DNA of 64,000 nucleotides from Sambucus nigra (taxonomy: Eukaryota; Streptophyta; Magnoliopsida; Dipsacales; Adoxaceae). How positions within the stretch are numbered: position 1 is the stretch's first letter; every line of letters starts with the position of its first letter. Location of the stretch: positions 445,974,219 to 446,038,218 of the forward strand of contig OX422211.1 in the NCBI GenBank assembly GCA_949130495.1, in the 5' to 3' direction. The notes below the pieces were generated by a model that saw only the letters and a program-made list of their open reading frames with translations, was not told the DNA's origin and did no database searches. Position numbers and translations under genes: made by a program. Of the stretch, positions 45,696 through 57,842 are shown piece by piece.

Positions 45696-47220
45696 TGTTG
45701 ATAATACGCAAATATTGCGTATTTCATCCGTTAACATACGCGTTATTAGCCCCCTCAGGTATCTTATTCCCTAAAATACCCTATATTTATGCTCGTTAAC
45801 CAGGCAACCTCGGATTTCTATGTTAACATGCTTTGCAGGGGTTAATTGAGCTTTTATAGGTATTTGGATGCTAAGTAAGAAGTTTGGACGGATTTCGGCG
45901 AAGTTTCGTACATTTCCACACGTTCAAGGGTAATTTAGTCATTTCACAGCTTGGGCACCTGGGCCAACATCTACACGGAAGCTGTAGCCCTCCTCGCGAG
46001 CTTCGCATGGCCGCGAACGATGCGCGAATCCGATCCCTAACGAAGAAGTTACGAGACTTTTGGCGGAAGAGAAAAACGAAGAAACCAAAGAGGGGAGAAG
46101 GCTGAGACCTGACTAGTCGATCGATCGACCCTTCAATTTTCACTCTTCGAACAAAGGCAGTGGGCTCAAATCTGACTGATCGATCAATCGACCAAAGGGG
46201 TCGATCGATCGATCCCTTGTTTTCTGAGATATTTTTCCTTTCTTTTCTTTCTTCTTTTCTTTTCTCCCAACTTACTACATAAGAGATTTTTTGTTTTCTG
46301 AGATATTTTTCCTTTCTTTTCTTTCTTCTTTTCTTTTCTCCCAACTTACTACATAAGAGATTTTTGTTGTAATATCAGATACAATTCGTTTTAGGCTTAG
46401 AAAAGCTTAGGGTTTCGGTTTGGAGAGATTTTCTTCATTTCTCTTTGGGATGATAACCATTTGGGGTTTGTAAGTTGGACTTTTCATTTCCTTTACCATT
46501 AATATAGTTGTTTTTGTTTATTTCTTACTTTGTAGATTAATTTCATGCTTTGTTAATTAGTTGTAGTTGTTTATTTATTGCTTAATTAGTTTAATTAGTG
46601 TAAATTAGTTTAGTTTATGATGTACCCTTAGATAAATAGGGTCAGGGTCGTGTTCCGCCATTAACGGACCTCGAGCTTCAAAAATTAGGTTTTGTGCAGA
46701 ATTGCGTTTAATTGAACCCGCCCGAATTAAAGTTGGATTGGTATGCGTTTAACTTTATTTGCCACGCAATTTTAGTGTTTATAGCGACAATTCGAATTTA
46801 ATCTGCGTGCGACTAATTTTTGATTAAATGTTTATTCACGCAACTTTGGCTTAAATTCTTAATTGCGTGAAGTTTATGATTAATTAATAATGCTCGATTA
46901 AATTGCTCTCGAGCCGGAATTCTGGTTAGTAGTCGTTTCGATCCGTATGGTTGGATGTTATCCCGATCCTCGCTTTACTTTTGTACAGGCTTAACTTATT
47001 CCTTTCTTTTGTCACCAAAATCACCCATCACCTTTTACAATTTTATTCCTGAAGTAATAAACCGATTAAAATCTGTCGAACACTCCCTGTGGATTCGATT
47101 CCCGACTTACCGCTATACTTGTATCGCGAGTGCAGTTGTAATTTAGGTTTCTGTATTAACGCGGTGAAACGAGTATAACGATGAGCGTTCTGACGCGACG
47201 CTACCTTTCACGCATGATCA
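45696..47220 (+). repeat. LTR of an Athila-like element
   Basis: It ends ...CGCATGATCA three bases before a PBS at 47224. A start at TGTTGATAATACGC (45696) gives TG...CA ends and about 1.5 kb, usual for Athila-type LTRs. It contains a 71-bp tandem duplication (46223-46364) and the TCGATCGATCGA palindrome cluster. The left border is inferred. Confidence 0.68.
46117..46214. repeat. Cluster of TCGATCGA-type palindromes in the Athila-like LTR
   Basis: TCGATCGATCGA (46117-46128), TGATCGATCA (46178-46187) and TCGATCGATCGATC (46201-46214). A related TCGATCGATCGAT recurs near 49067-49079. Confidence 0.92.
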
Positions 47221-47223
47221 AAA

Positions 47224-47241
47224 TGGCGACGTTGTTGGGGA
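47224..47241 (+). promoter_or_regulatory. Primer-binding site, Athila type
   Basis: TGGCGACGTTGTTGGGGA closely follows the tRNA-Asp-type PBS (TGGCGCCGTTGCCGGGGA) used by Athila/Tat elements. It lies three bases after the LTR end. Confidence 0.8.
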
Positions 47242-47425
47242 CTGTTTTGTTATAGATTGTAATTGTCTTATTATTTCGTAGTATTTTTCTTTTGTATTTG
47301 TATTTTTTGTTGTAACCTTTTTTGCTGCAGGATTTGCACATTTGAGCGCTAAGAAACGCTTGAATTTTTCCGGCCGCACATCATATTTGTGGAAATAGCC
47401 ATCTCGAGCCTTTGTTGGGATAAGC

Positions 47426-48539
47426 ATGTCTTATTCCAATTTTTCTGGTAATCCTAATGATAATGCTCAAAATTCCCGTAAACCTATGACTTTTGGTCAA
47501 TACGTACAAGTCCAAAAAATTGCAACATCTAAAATGACATTGGGTGAGTATTACGAAAGTCAAAGTATGGATTACATTAATTTTGGGAATGATCATCTCG
47601 ATTTTAGGTCGCAAGATCCTTATGATAAGAATATTGAAACAAATTGCAATCATTTTCAAAATTCTTATGTTAATGATTTTGATTGTAGTCCCGAGAACAA
47701 TTTTCAAACTTCTCATTTCCAAGAATCCGCTCCTCGCCCTATGATTTTCGTTGAGCGCGCATGCTTGAAAATGAGATAATTGAAAACCGTTATCGGGAAG
47801 AAAATCGTTGTTGGGAATATGAGTTGGATTTATTATTCGAATCCGACGACGATTTTTCTTCCGAAACTTTTGAAGTCGAGGAATGTTTTGAACCAAATGA
47901 GGACTATGTACCTACTTTGGAACAATCATTCTTGACTTGACCCATGGTATATTAAAGAATGAAAATGATGAAGAAATGGGCGTAGTATCCATTTGCAATG
48001 AACTCGTTTCTTCTTTGATTCTCAAAGAAGAAAGTTTCATAGCAAATGATCTTATTTCTTTCGAAATTCAATCTTCAAGCGATGATAACTCATCGCCTAA
48101 GATTGAATTTCTTTCATACCCGTCTTTACTCTATATTGTCACACCGTCGCTAGTACCAGATGAATCGGTCCAAAACCTTAAAACGTTTAACCTTTTCACC
48201 GATGAGGAGTACTCGCTCGAGTCGCCTTCCATGAAGGCATCTTTGCCCTCATGTGCGCCGCCTCCCATTCCAACTTCAAAATACTTGGGAGATGATTCAT
48301 TTTTTCTTGGCCCTCATGTGTATTTGTCACCCGTCCTATCCAAATCCCCCATCCTCCCTCCCAAATTTTTAATTGGGGATTGTTCACTTTTTCCGCCCCA
48401 GGCATGCCTTCCGTTGTTCAAACGGAATTCTCATTTTTCGGGAGGCATGCATGCTCGGGAGGGTCCACCGGTTATCCTCCAAAGCCAAATCTTTTTCGTG
48501 GTGGACCCTCAACTGTTTCGACTTTTAGTATATAGCTAA
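47426..48539 (+). pseudogene. Unrecognised retroelement ORF, two frameshifts
   Basis: Three overlapping open stretches in successive frames (47426-47779, 47761-47940, 47937-48539) form about 370 codons. The first is Asn/Gln-rich (MSYSNFSGNPNDN...MTFGQYVQVQ), the second is acidic, the third begins MTHGILKNENDEEMG and is Ser/Pro-rich. It lies where gag should be after the PBS, but I see no zinc knuckle, protease or RT. It may be the gag-like or filler ORF of a non-autonomous Athila relative. Function unknown. Confidence 0.5.
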
Positions 48540-49564
48540 TTAGAAGTCTTATGTGTAGGTTGTATATAGTTAACTTTTTAATTTTTATTTCTTCTTAATT
48601 TAATCTAGTGGTAATTATTTAATCTCTTTTTATTTCTTTTTGCATGCTTGTTCCTAACTCTTTTTGTAGGTTCAACGGACTTGAAATTGAAGAAATTGTG
48701 CGTCCCGGCATACCTTTGTTAAGAAAAACAGAAAAGATGAATTCGCTCGCAAAAAGATTTTCTTATTTTGCAGACTCATACGCTCGCATTTGCATTTGTT
48801 ATTTTTTATTTTTTTATTTTATTTCTCATTTTTATTTGTGAATGTGCGTGTCGCTCATTGTATATATTTTCCGCTTTTTGATTAGTGTAGTATATGTGTA
48901 TGTATGTACATATTTATTTTAATTTTATTTTTATTTTTATTTTATTATATTTATTTATACTATATATATATATATTTATACTTATTTATACCCCCCCCCT
49001 TTATATCCCTAATTTCCAATTCCCCCCCCTAGTGAAACAGCATGCAGTGGGCAAATAACCAAGTCGTCGATCGATCGATGCGATCGACCCGTTATAGCCG
49101 AGTCTGCTTCTTTTTTTTCCCTTTCTCCATCTATTCTCTATTCTCTCCTCTCTTCCTATTTCGTGCCCTAGACCTACCCACCCCCAATTTCCTTTGAATC
49201 CAACCCTCTTCTACACATCCAAGGTACAATACTTCCTATTTTACTTGTTTATTTTTGGTTTTGGGTTCAGTTATGTCATGTTTTTAATGTTGATGCATGT
49301 TTTGACATATTTTGAATGTTTTGTGGTTGTGTCCCTTTAGTGTGTCGTTCCAACTGATTTGTTGCTTATTAATGCTATATATCCATTCATGAACACACAT
49401 TTGTTATTGCATTCTTGTTGTGTTCATGAATGGGGCTACTTTGTTGGTTCCAATGGTACTTTTTCAACCTCATTTCACATTGTGCACACCAAGTGTTCAC
49501 TAAAATGCCTAAACCAATTTTTCAATCCATTTTTTAGAGCACACTTTGGTATTTTTCTTTCGTA
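48540..49564. other. Remainder of the Athila-like element before unit D
   Basis: AT-rich, with TCGATCGATCGAT/CGATCGAC palindromes at 49067-49087 and a leader-like TTTCTCTC...CCAAGGTACAATAC stretch. No 3' LTR or polypurine tract could be placed, so the element is truncated. Confidence 0.45.
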
Positions 49565-49879
49565 ATCTTTTTGTTGAATTCAACTTTGTGTGCCGCACCC
49601 TTTGCCTTTGTAGTTCGAGAGTATCTTATTTCTCGCAAGGAAGCACAAATTCTTCAAAATGTTCAACGCATCTAAATGGCAATGCAATGCAATTCATCTC
49701 CAGTCCCACCCACTACATATCCAACTTTGTAGTTACATTTAAACGCAGATCCAACTTAGATTATAGTAGGATTCTTTCAAAATCCTGAACTTTTCGTAAA
49801 GACTAAAGAATCCTACAATCAATCAAGATTGTGGTATTTTTTGAAGTCTATATACAACCAAGGGAAACGAACATTGTTT

Positions 49880-51110
49880 TCATCACCCGTAATCGAGGGT
49901 GACATCCATCATGGGAACACGTCAAACACAATATTTAGAAGGACTCTCAGAAGACGATTGTAGGCCGATATTCAAACTAAAAGCATTTGCAGCTGAGGAA
50001 CACAAATGACTCCCAAATTGGAAATCATAGGAATTAATATTGCGAGAATGTCACCCGGTGCCATTAGCAACAAAGGTCGTAGGTCGGGAAATGATGTTTC
50101 CTAAGGAGAGACATGAGTGGGTTGGAGGTTCAAAATAGTCAAATTTGAGAGATCCATATAAAATTGGGGCCTTACATATACTAAAGTTGAGTTTCAATTA
50201 TTGCCACACCCCTTAAACAATATTTTGCATATTCTTCAATTTTCATAAAGAATCACTACTCAAACAAAGAAAAACTAATCCAACTTTGGATGGCCAGATT
50301 AGAATAGTAACAAGTTAATGAAGGATTCTGGTAATGAGTTTTTAAAGTTTTGTTATGGAATACTTTGTTCCACGATGTCGGAAAACAATTTGAATGATAA
50401 TATTATTGGTTGTACGATGAATGATCTTGTGCACAATCTTGCACAAAATATTTCAAAAGTTGAAAGCTATTGCTTGGAGTATTCGACCGTGAATGTCAAC
50501 CCTCATATTTAAAACCTAGCCTTGTATTGGAGTTAAGAAACAATTGACACAATGTTAAAGAAAAGCCATGATATTTGCACACATTATTCTTAAATAATGA
50601 TATCCCCACGACGGGATTCAAATGCTTGTGTATTTTGAATTCCGGTGGGCCTAATATAAAAAAGTTGTCAGATTCGCACTCTGATATTGGTGTATCCATA
50701 GAAGGCAAGGGCATTTTGTCATTTGTGCAGCTAGATTATTGCGCATATGTTAGGGATAAAAAAAAAGTTGTGGTTATTTTCATTATGTAAGCCTTATTAT
50801 ATAAGGGTCTAAGCCAAGAATCGTTTTTTTTTTCCTTTTTGTCTTTTAGCCTATTTTAAGTGTTGCCCTAGGCGCACTTCGCAAGGCTATATAAACTCTT
50901 ATACTCCTCCTAATATACCCTCATAGTTGGATTATCACATTTTCAAAGAGAGAGAGAGAATTTGTTCCAATTTTGTGTTTACTCTCATGCCATTTTTCGA
51001 GTTATGTCAATTGCACTTGAGGTAGCTCGAATTTTCATAGACACAACTTACAGTTTTTCTCATATCTATTTGCAAGCTTACAATTTGCAAACGTTAGGAC
51101 TCAACAAGTG
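49880..51110 (+). pseudogene. NLR pseudogene copy D(+)
   Basis: A YLEGLSEDDCRPIFKLKAFAAEE-type block near 49935, the VPLA-side block near 50060, a MNDLVHNLAQNISKVESYC stretch at 50418-50475 and an LRR-like ICKLTICK end near 51080. All interrupted by stops. Confidence 0.75.
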
Positions 51111-51194
51111 CGAGCGGTGAAAGCCTGTCGTATTCTTCAACATAATGTGTGCAAAGATCTAGCAATTTCTTTTAACATTGTCAATTGTTCCACC

Positions 51195-51870
51195 AGTTGA
51201 ATATAATGCCAGATGTCAAACATGAGGGATGACAGCCACTCTTGAATCCTCTAAACAAAAGCTTTCAAATTTTCAAAATATATTGTGCAAGATCGTGCAC
51301 AAGATAGTGCATCTCCCAACCAACAGTACCGTCATACAAATCCTTTTCTACGTCATGGAACAAGGAATTCCATAACAAAACATTAAAAAACTCATTATCA
51401 ATATCCTCCATTAACTTGTTACTCCCCCCATCCGTTTACATCCAAACTTGGATTAGTTTTTCTTTATCCAAGTGGTGATCATTTATGAGATTGAACAATA
51501 CGCTTAACATTGATTCAGGGATGGGTGTGGCAGATAATCGAAATTCAACTTTAGCATACCTAATGCCACATTTTCATCTATATCTGAAACCCAAATTCGA
51601 CTATTTTGAACCTACAATCCATCCACATTTGTCCTTAGCAAACATCATTCCTCCGACCTATGACCTTTGCTGCTTATGATATCACGTGACATTTTCTCAC
51701 AATATCAGTTCCTATGATCTCCAATTCAGGAGTCGTTTCTATTCCTCCAGCTGCGAATGCTTCTGGTTTGAATATCGACCACCAATGTTCTTCTGATAGT
51801 CCCTCCAATAAATGCACTTGACGTGTCCCCATGATAGATGCCGTTTCTCACTTACGGGTATTATAAACAA
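51195..51870 (-). pseudogene. NLR pseudogene copy D(-), inverted segment
   Basis: The reverse strand reads MGTRQVHLLEGLSEEHWWSI then IFKPEAFAAGGIETTPELEI and IVRKCHV. This is the best preserved NB-ARC stretch of the array. The MHD-side block is near 51300. Confidence 0.78.
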
Positions 51871-52826
51871 TTGCACAAATTCTTCAAGATTTGGGTGGGA
51901 GAAACTTTTCGCATGTGTAAGACAAAATTATCAAAGACTAAGAAGCACGTATTCAGATAGATGCAGCGATATGACCTTTACAAAAAAAGTACGATAAAAA
52001 TACAGTGAGGATGGCTAATGTATTGTGTGTGTATATGTAATAATAATGTAAAATTTTATTATATTCCAATCAAAATAGGATTAAAATGAATTTAGATATT
52101 ATTGAATATGAGGCGGAACAGGTTTGTGTATTTATTTGATATATAATCATTTATGAGTATTTATAATTATATACACATAACTATAATCAAGTCTTCACTT
52201 TTTTATTATAATCTTCTTAGTTTTATGCAACCCAATGTTTCAATTGATTTCTCTTGCCAATGTTTATTATCTCATGTGTAGTGAACAAGAAGTGTCGATC
52301 AAGTGTGAAATTTAGAATTTATTCGTTGTATTATACACATAATTATGATGACTCATTTCTCTCACATGAATACTCATTTACTCATTTAGAACAATCTTCT
52401 CTCATTTGACTTTTGCTGTAATATATTCTTTGATTTGATTTATCATTACTTTTTGGTTGTACTTCAGAGTAAAGATAAATTGTATTACAATATTAAATAT
52501 TTGCGTTAACCTCTAACAAAATTACTTATATTTTTTAATGCCGGGGAGTACGCAAAGTAGCCAGATTAAATGCTTCGTCATTGCATAATGGATATGAAAA
52601 AGAAGAATCAGATACATTTCGAAGTATCCGTGGAATCCCTTTATGTGATACTTTTTTGGAGTTTGCTTCAAAGTGGTATCTGATCATTGTCCCATTGTCT
52701 TGGGACACAAATGCCTTAAGGTCCATCCCTTTTTAGGTTTGAAAATATGTAGTTTAAACATAAAGATTTCAAAAAAAGTTTTAAGAATTTAAGTGATAAT
52801 GGTAACATCCAAAGATGGGAAGGTCT

Positions 52827-52958
52827 AACCAAAGGGGCTTGCCCCGATGGTTACCGTAGGACCCTTGGTTAGCAAGGGTCATGCGTTCGAGTCCTCCCCC
52901 CACCCCACCCCACCTCCCCTCCCCAATAAGGGGGCTTGAACTTGGATTAAAGAAAAAT
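52827..52958 (+). mobile_element. tRNA-derived SINE in unit D
   Basis: 132 bp with an A-box-like TTGCCCCGATGGTT and a B-box GCGTTCGAGTCCT, a C-rich middle and a 3' end TTGGATTAAAGAAAAAT. TSDs ATGGGAAGGTCT (52815-52826) and ATGGGAAGGTTT (52959-52970) flank it. Units A (35018) and C (42607) have the uninterrupted ATGGGAAGGCCTTAAAATT. Confidence 0.85.
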
Positions 52959-54563
52959 ATGGGAAGGTTTTAAAATTTATGAAAAAAGCAAAAAGCAATG
53001 AAACAAAAATTAAAGGATTGAAATATGGAAGTTTAATGATATTAGAATGCAAAAATAGGCTTTACTAGATAAGATAAAAGGTTATCAATGATTTGGAGTT
53101 TGTTGGCGGTATGGAAGGAGATTTGGAAATGTAAAGGGCAGAGTTCAAAAATATATTAGAAGAAATACTCCTTCAGAGGAAATTTCTTGGAATCAAAAGG
53201 TTATGGCTTATGAAGTATGGGAGTGGGATTGCAATTTCAAACTTTTTCAAATCAAATTGCAAGTGGGAGGAAAGATTCTAAGTTGATATCTAAATTAGAA
53301 AAGGATAAAGGCACAATTCTTGACAACGAGGAGGATATAGTTGGGGTAGTAAAGCAAACTAAACTAATCGAGCTCGACTTGTGTTTGTTTGGATAAAAGT
53401 TAATTCAAGGGTAGCTCGCCAAATGAACAAATCAAACAAACATATTTTTAAGCTTGTTACTATCATACTAAAACACTATGAAAATTAAGCTACTCGAGTT
53501 AGCTCGTGAAATAAATAAGCCAAGCTATAACACATTTTACAACGAATTATGCTTTTTAAACCAAGCTTGAGCATATTCGGCTCGGGTCGACTCAACTCAA
53601 CTCATTACTTCCTTATATATTAGATTGTGGACGAAATTCTAAATTTTTTCAAGAAAATTTGGATAGAGTCCTTTGGGGGAGAGTGAAAGCGCTTAATTAG
53701 AGAGACAGTGTGAAAAGTAAGATTATAAGGGATTGTAAGAGCCATAATGACCTGAGTTTTAATAGGTTTTCTATGACAGCTTTAAAGCAATGCCAGGACA
53801 CAATTCAAAGGAGGATGTTATGTAAGTTTTCAATGATCATCATCATAATGGGGTGGTCAATGCGAGGATCGACTCCATGATTTTTGTTTCATTTGAACGA
53901 AATTGGATTCTATGAAGGTGAAAGATTTGGGGCTTGTTACTCTGTTTACGAGTTTGCCACTTAGCATTAGCAAGGTGTTGCGGTATTCATGATGCACAAG
54001 GGGCTTTCATCGAGGGTAGGTAAATATTGCATCATGTTCTTGTTGCTAATGAAGCACTGGAAGAATGTAGAAGTAAAAGAAAAGAAGGGTTGCATGTAAA
54101 ATAAACTTTGAAAAAGCTTATAAGCATGTTGAATGGGATTTTCTTTTTAGGAAAATGAAGGTTTGGGGGTTTAGGTGGAGAAGGTGGATTGAAGGGTGAG
54201 GGTGCTTGTCTTTGGGTAATTCTTCAGTTATGGTCAATGAGAAACGTAAGGGGAATTTTAAGGTTTACTGTGGTCTTAGGTAAGGGGATTCTCTCTCCCC
54301 TTTCCGATTTGTGTTAGTGGCCAATATACTAAGTAAAGTTGTGAGGAGAGGGCACGAAGCGAATTTGTTTTAGGGTGTTAAATAGGGAGGGGGGAAATTA
54401 GCGTTTATGTGAATGATACCATTTTTTTCTGTAGTGGAAATCAGCACAAATTTCCGAATTTGAAGAAAGTGATAGTTGTTTGGGGGAGTTTTCGATCTAA
54501 AAATAAACATGTCCAAAAGCGTCTTGGCGGGGATTAATATAGATGAGACTTAGTTAGCTGGCT

Positions 54564-55146
54564 CACTGTTCTAAAAGGTTCTAGGGGAAAGGCGGGCGAT
54601 GGGAGGTCGCCTGGGGCATAGGTGGTCATTATTATTTTGTGACTAATATTATAATAGCCTACTATGGACACAAACTTAACAATTCAACACAAAGTCTAAA
54701 TGATCAAATTGGTGTATTAATAGCAATACATACACATAATTACTAGCAAAATATACATATATATATAATTGTACATAGTGCACAAGGCTCCCACTTAACT
54801 ACAGGGTCTGGGGGAGGCGAATGTCAGCTGGCCATACCCCTATATATGGAGAGGCCGCTCCCATGTCTCGAACCCAGACCAATTGTAGCTTGGGGGAGAG
54901 AACTTGCATCGCACTAAGGTACATATTTAATCAGAAATAAAAATTTATTTAACAAAAAAGAGGATGCAAGCAAGGGAGGCATGATGTCGCCCAGGGCCTA
55001 TATAGCGAAATCCTAACATAAAAGCTATACAAGAAACGCCACTTCAATAATGCTATTTACTGAGCTCAAAATCAGCAACAAATCACAAGGCATGGCAGCA
55101 CCTAAGCAGGGCTTAGGTGGCGTTGGGTGGAATTTTTAGAACATTG
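54564..55146. mobile_element. hAT-like MITE in the LINE of unit D
   Basis: Termini CACTGTTCTAAAA and (reversed) CAATGTTCTAAAA. The flanks AGCTGGCT and GAATGGCT are only partly alike, so the TSD has decayed. Subterminal motifs are GGCG/GCCT-rich. It contains an Au-like SINE. Confidence 0.72.
54771..54923 (+). mobile_element. Au-like SINE, second copy
   Basis: GTGCACAAGGCTCCCACTT, then GGAGAGGCCGCTCCC and TCTCGAACCCAGACC, parallel to 17010-17170. It is nested in the hAT-like element. The TSD is unclear in the AT-rich surroundings. Confidence 0.8.
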
Positions 55147-55780
55147 GAATGGCTAGTAAGGAAAATGGTGACGTGGTGCCTTGGCTACTATCTTACTTTG
55201 GTTTGCCTTTAGGAGGATACACTTGTAAGTTGTAACATTAGTTTTTGGGTTTAATGAATGGAAGACTGCCAAAAAGGTTATTTGTCCGAGGGAGGTAGAT
55301 TGTGCCATCGATGCTCCGCAATTGTATCCCTATACACTTCATGTTTCTTTTTAACCTTCTTTTGAAGTGGCTAAACCTCTTGAGAAGTTAAATGAGGATT
55401 TTTTTTTTCGTTTGGTGTGTGTGCGCGCGCGCATGTGGGGGGGAGGGTTACTGGAAATTAGAACCTTTAATTGAATGTAATGTGGTGGGTAGAAGTAGAC
55501 CTAAAAGAATAGGTTTTAGAATTCTTTTAAAAAGGAATTTGGCTCCTTAGAAAGTGGTTGAGGAGATTTTCTACTGAAAAGGACTATTTTGCGTTCTATC
55601 AATAAGGGGTAGTATGGTCATAACAAAAATGAATGGGGCTCCAATGTCATTGTGAATGTTTTATTCCGTACTCCAAGGAAATTCATATCTAAAGGTTTTT
55701 AATAAATTGCTTAACTCAAATCCGGTTCATTTGTCGGTAAAGAATATGAAATCTTTTTTTGGAGGGATTCAATGAGAAAG

Positions 55781-56181
55781 ACCTTTTGTCTTTCAATAAA
55801 TACATATTATCCTTTTCAATGAAAGAGGCTTTCCTCTCGTTGGTCACTATCTTGGTGTGTTAAGGAGTTCTGATCAGATGTTAGTTGCTGTTTTGTTTTT
55901 ACCTTTTTTCCCTTATAATTAAGTTGTAGTGAACTGCTGGTCCACTGATATTCAGCCATTTTCTCTTTTATAGTAGAATCAATCTTTTGTGATAACTAAA
56001 TAAATAAAAAATTGTGACATTTAAAGTTCCTAAGATAACCAACTCTATTTCCAACCAAGGGAACTCGAACAGCTGGACCAATAACTCTTATTAAATGGGC
56101 CTTCCTAAGCAGATTATGGTGGCAAAGTAGTATATGATGATTTTGGACTGTTTGATATGTAGGCTTGCTTCATACCAAAAG
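55781..56181. other. Spacer, possibly LINE 3' UTR
   Basis: A TTTTGTGATAACTAAATAAATAAAA stretch near 56000 could be a LINE 3' end; nothing else is recognised. Confidence 0.4.
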
Positions 56182-56744
56182 CATAGTTGTCAAATCGCGA
56201 ATCGTATCGTGAATCATTTACCCCCCGAATCGCGAATCATGAATCGAATCGTGAATCGTATCGGTCGAATCGGAACCAAACGATAAAAACGTAGTAAAAC
56301 ATACGTAAATGGAATTAAACACTATAGAATTGGTAATTAAGCGTAATATGACAAAAAACTAATCGTAGCACATGATAATATACCAAAATATATCACAAAA
56401 ATTAACCGTAGCACATGTTCTCATTCATTTTAAGCTTAAAAATGTAAAAAACAAAAATATGTCATAAAATAGCCTACATATTAATTTAAAACACCTTACA
56501 TAAAACAAATATATATCATAAAAAGCCTATATATTAATTTAATGTAAAAAATCTCGAAAAAAAAAAAAGTGAATCGGACAGAATCGGGAATAGGACCCGA
56601 ATCGGAAGATTCAAATCGTGAATCGCCGATTCAGTCCGATTCTTTAGACATTTGCGATTCTAAGGTTGATTCGAATCGTTTTGGCAGTGAATCGAATCGA
56701 ATCGTCCGATTCGAATCGCGAATCGAACGATTTTGACAACTATG
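56182..56744. mobile_element. hAT-like MITE with GAATCG subterminal motifs
   Basis: 563 bp between perfect TSDs ACCAAAAG (56174-56181 and 56745-56752). Termini CATAGTTGTCAAATCG and (reversed) CATAGTTGTCAAAATCG. GAATCG/CGATTC is repeated many times within 100-200 bp of each end. Confidence 0.92.
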
Positions 56745-56752
56745 ACCAAAAG

Positions 56753-57320
56753 CATGTTTACTCGCTAGTATTATAATTGGTACGTCCCAAATGATCAACT
56801 ATCATGTGAACATGAAGTATCTTGGGCATGTCAATGGATCAAATTTTTGTTCAAATCCAATCTTAATCCGACGTATCATTCAGATATGGATTGGTGTTGT
56901 CTAGTCCGATAACCCAATAGACTGGAAAGGGATTGATACTAATCTGATTCAATAACAACCCGGTCCGATTTAGTATATTATATATATAATAAATAGCATA
57001 TCTAATACTTCTAATTGTAATTACTATTACACTTATAAAAAAAATATCACATAATAAATGTTTTTATGATCTTAATGTGATCCGTACAAGTATCATACTT
57101 ATTACATTAAAAGTAAGAGATTGTTTGTTCTTGCCTGTCTAAATCTGAACCATTCTTAGTTTAGACGTTAGACATAAGAGGTATCAAATAGTGTTTGTTT
57201 TTTTAAATGAATATTTTATTTTTTTTAAATGAATATTAGGCTAACAGCTATATTTGCCTTTGAATGGCTAAGAGGTAAAATTACCTCTGAACTTGAATTC
57301 TGAATATGCCTAAACAGTGA
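56753..57320. other. Spacer, nothing recognised
   Basis: AT-rich; a TCCGAT..CCGATT stretch at 56870-56970 may be another decayed MITE. Confidence 0.4.
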
Positions 57321-57503
57321 GGCTCTCCAACACACCTCACTTAACACACCAAAGAACACGCCTCACTTATTCTCACTTATATGTACCAGGTTAGGCCGGG
57401 TCATTCTAAAAAAGCCGACCCAAAATGTTATAACCCACTACACTTAAGTGAAGATAAGTGAGGTGTGTTATTTGGTGTGTTAAGTGAGTTGTGTCGAAGA
57501 GCC
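57321..57503. mobile_element. Small MITE with inverted termini
   Basis: The left GGCTCTCCAACACA and, reversed, the right GGCTCTTCGACACA pair. Inside, CTCACTTAACACACC and its inverted copy pair again, so most of the 183 bp can fold back. No clear TSD. Confidence 0.7.
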
Positions 57504-57842
57504 GAGCCGAGCCGAGCATGATGTTGATCAAGCTTGGTTCGTAAATGTAAACTAGCCTAAATATATGTTCAAGCTTGGTTCATATATATTACGATCTGAT
57601 CTCAAACAATTCTAAGCAAACGAACACGAGTCGAGCCCGAGCAGCTTGGTTATTTTACACTAGTTTAGTATGGATATTGGTGATCGAACCGAATCCGAGT
57701 CGAGCCCAATAAGATAACGAACTTAAAATTTTGTTCAAGCTTGGATCATTTATTTTATGTGCTTATCTCGAGCAATCTTTTTTCTAAACGAACGCGAGCC
57801 GAAAAATTCGAGTAGCTTGGTTCGTTTTACAACCCTACTCAC
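57504..57842. mobile_element. hAT-like remnant with GAGCCG/AGCTTGG motifs
   Basis: Repeats of GAGCCGAGC and CAAGCTTGGTTC, ending GTTCGTTTTACAACCCTA. The end resembles the TAGGGTTGTAAA terminus at 35353. The left terminus was not found. Confidence 0.5.

Larger units (their letters stand above)
49565..55780 (+). repeat. Repeat unit D of the NLR/LINE array
   Basis: It resumes at TTTTTGTTGAATTCAACTTT, matching 36603 of unit B. It carries NLR+, NLR-, spacer and the longest LINE copy, plus a SINE and a hAT-like MITE absent from the other units. Confidence 0.78.
52670..55780 (+). pseudogene. L1 LINE ORF2 fragment, unit D (longest copy; interrupted)
   Basis: From the endonuclease end (52690) through WNQKV, an EECRSKRKEGLHVK-type RT block at about 54057, a PLSPF/DPLSP-like block near 54290 and the YHFFL remnant of YADD near 54420, to 3' parts with YPYTLHVSF (about 55330). 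Stops are frequent. A SINE (52827-52958), a MITE-like stretch (53350-53610) and a hAT-like element (54564-55146) interrupt it. Confidence 0.72.

Noticed and set aside
45871..46344. 157-codon Lys/Arg-rich - strand ORF
   Set aside because: It lies in the Athila-like LTR and covers its tandem duplication and palindromes; no motif.
31930..51870. Functional NLR resistance gene
   Set aside because: No copy has a P-loop or an open frame longer than about 70 codons; all are pseudogene fragments.
52827..52958. tRNA gene
   Set aside because: A/B-box-like sequence is present, but the C-rich body, A-rich 3' end, TSD and empty paralogous sites identify a SINE. I could not fold a full cloverleaf.
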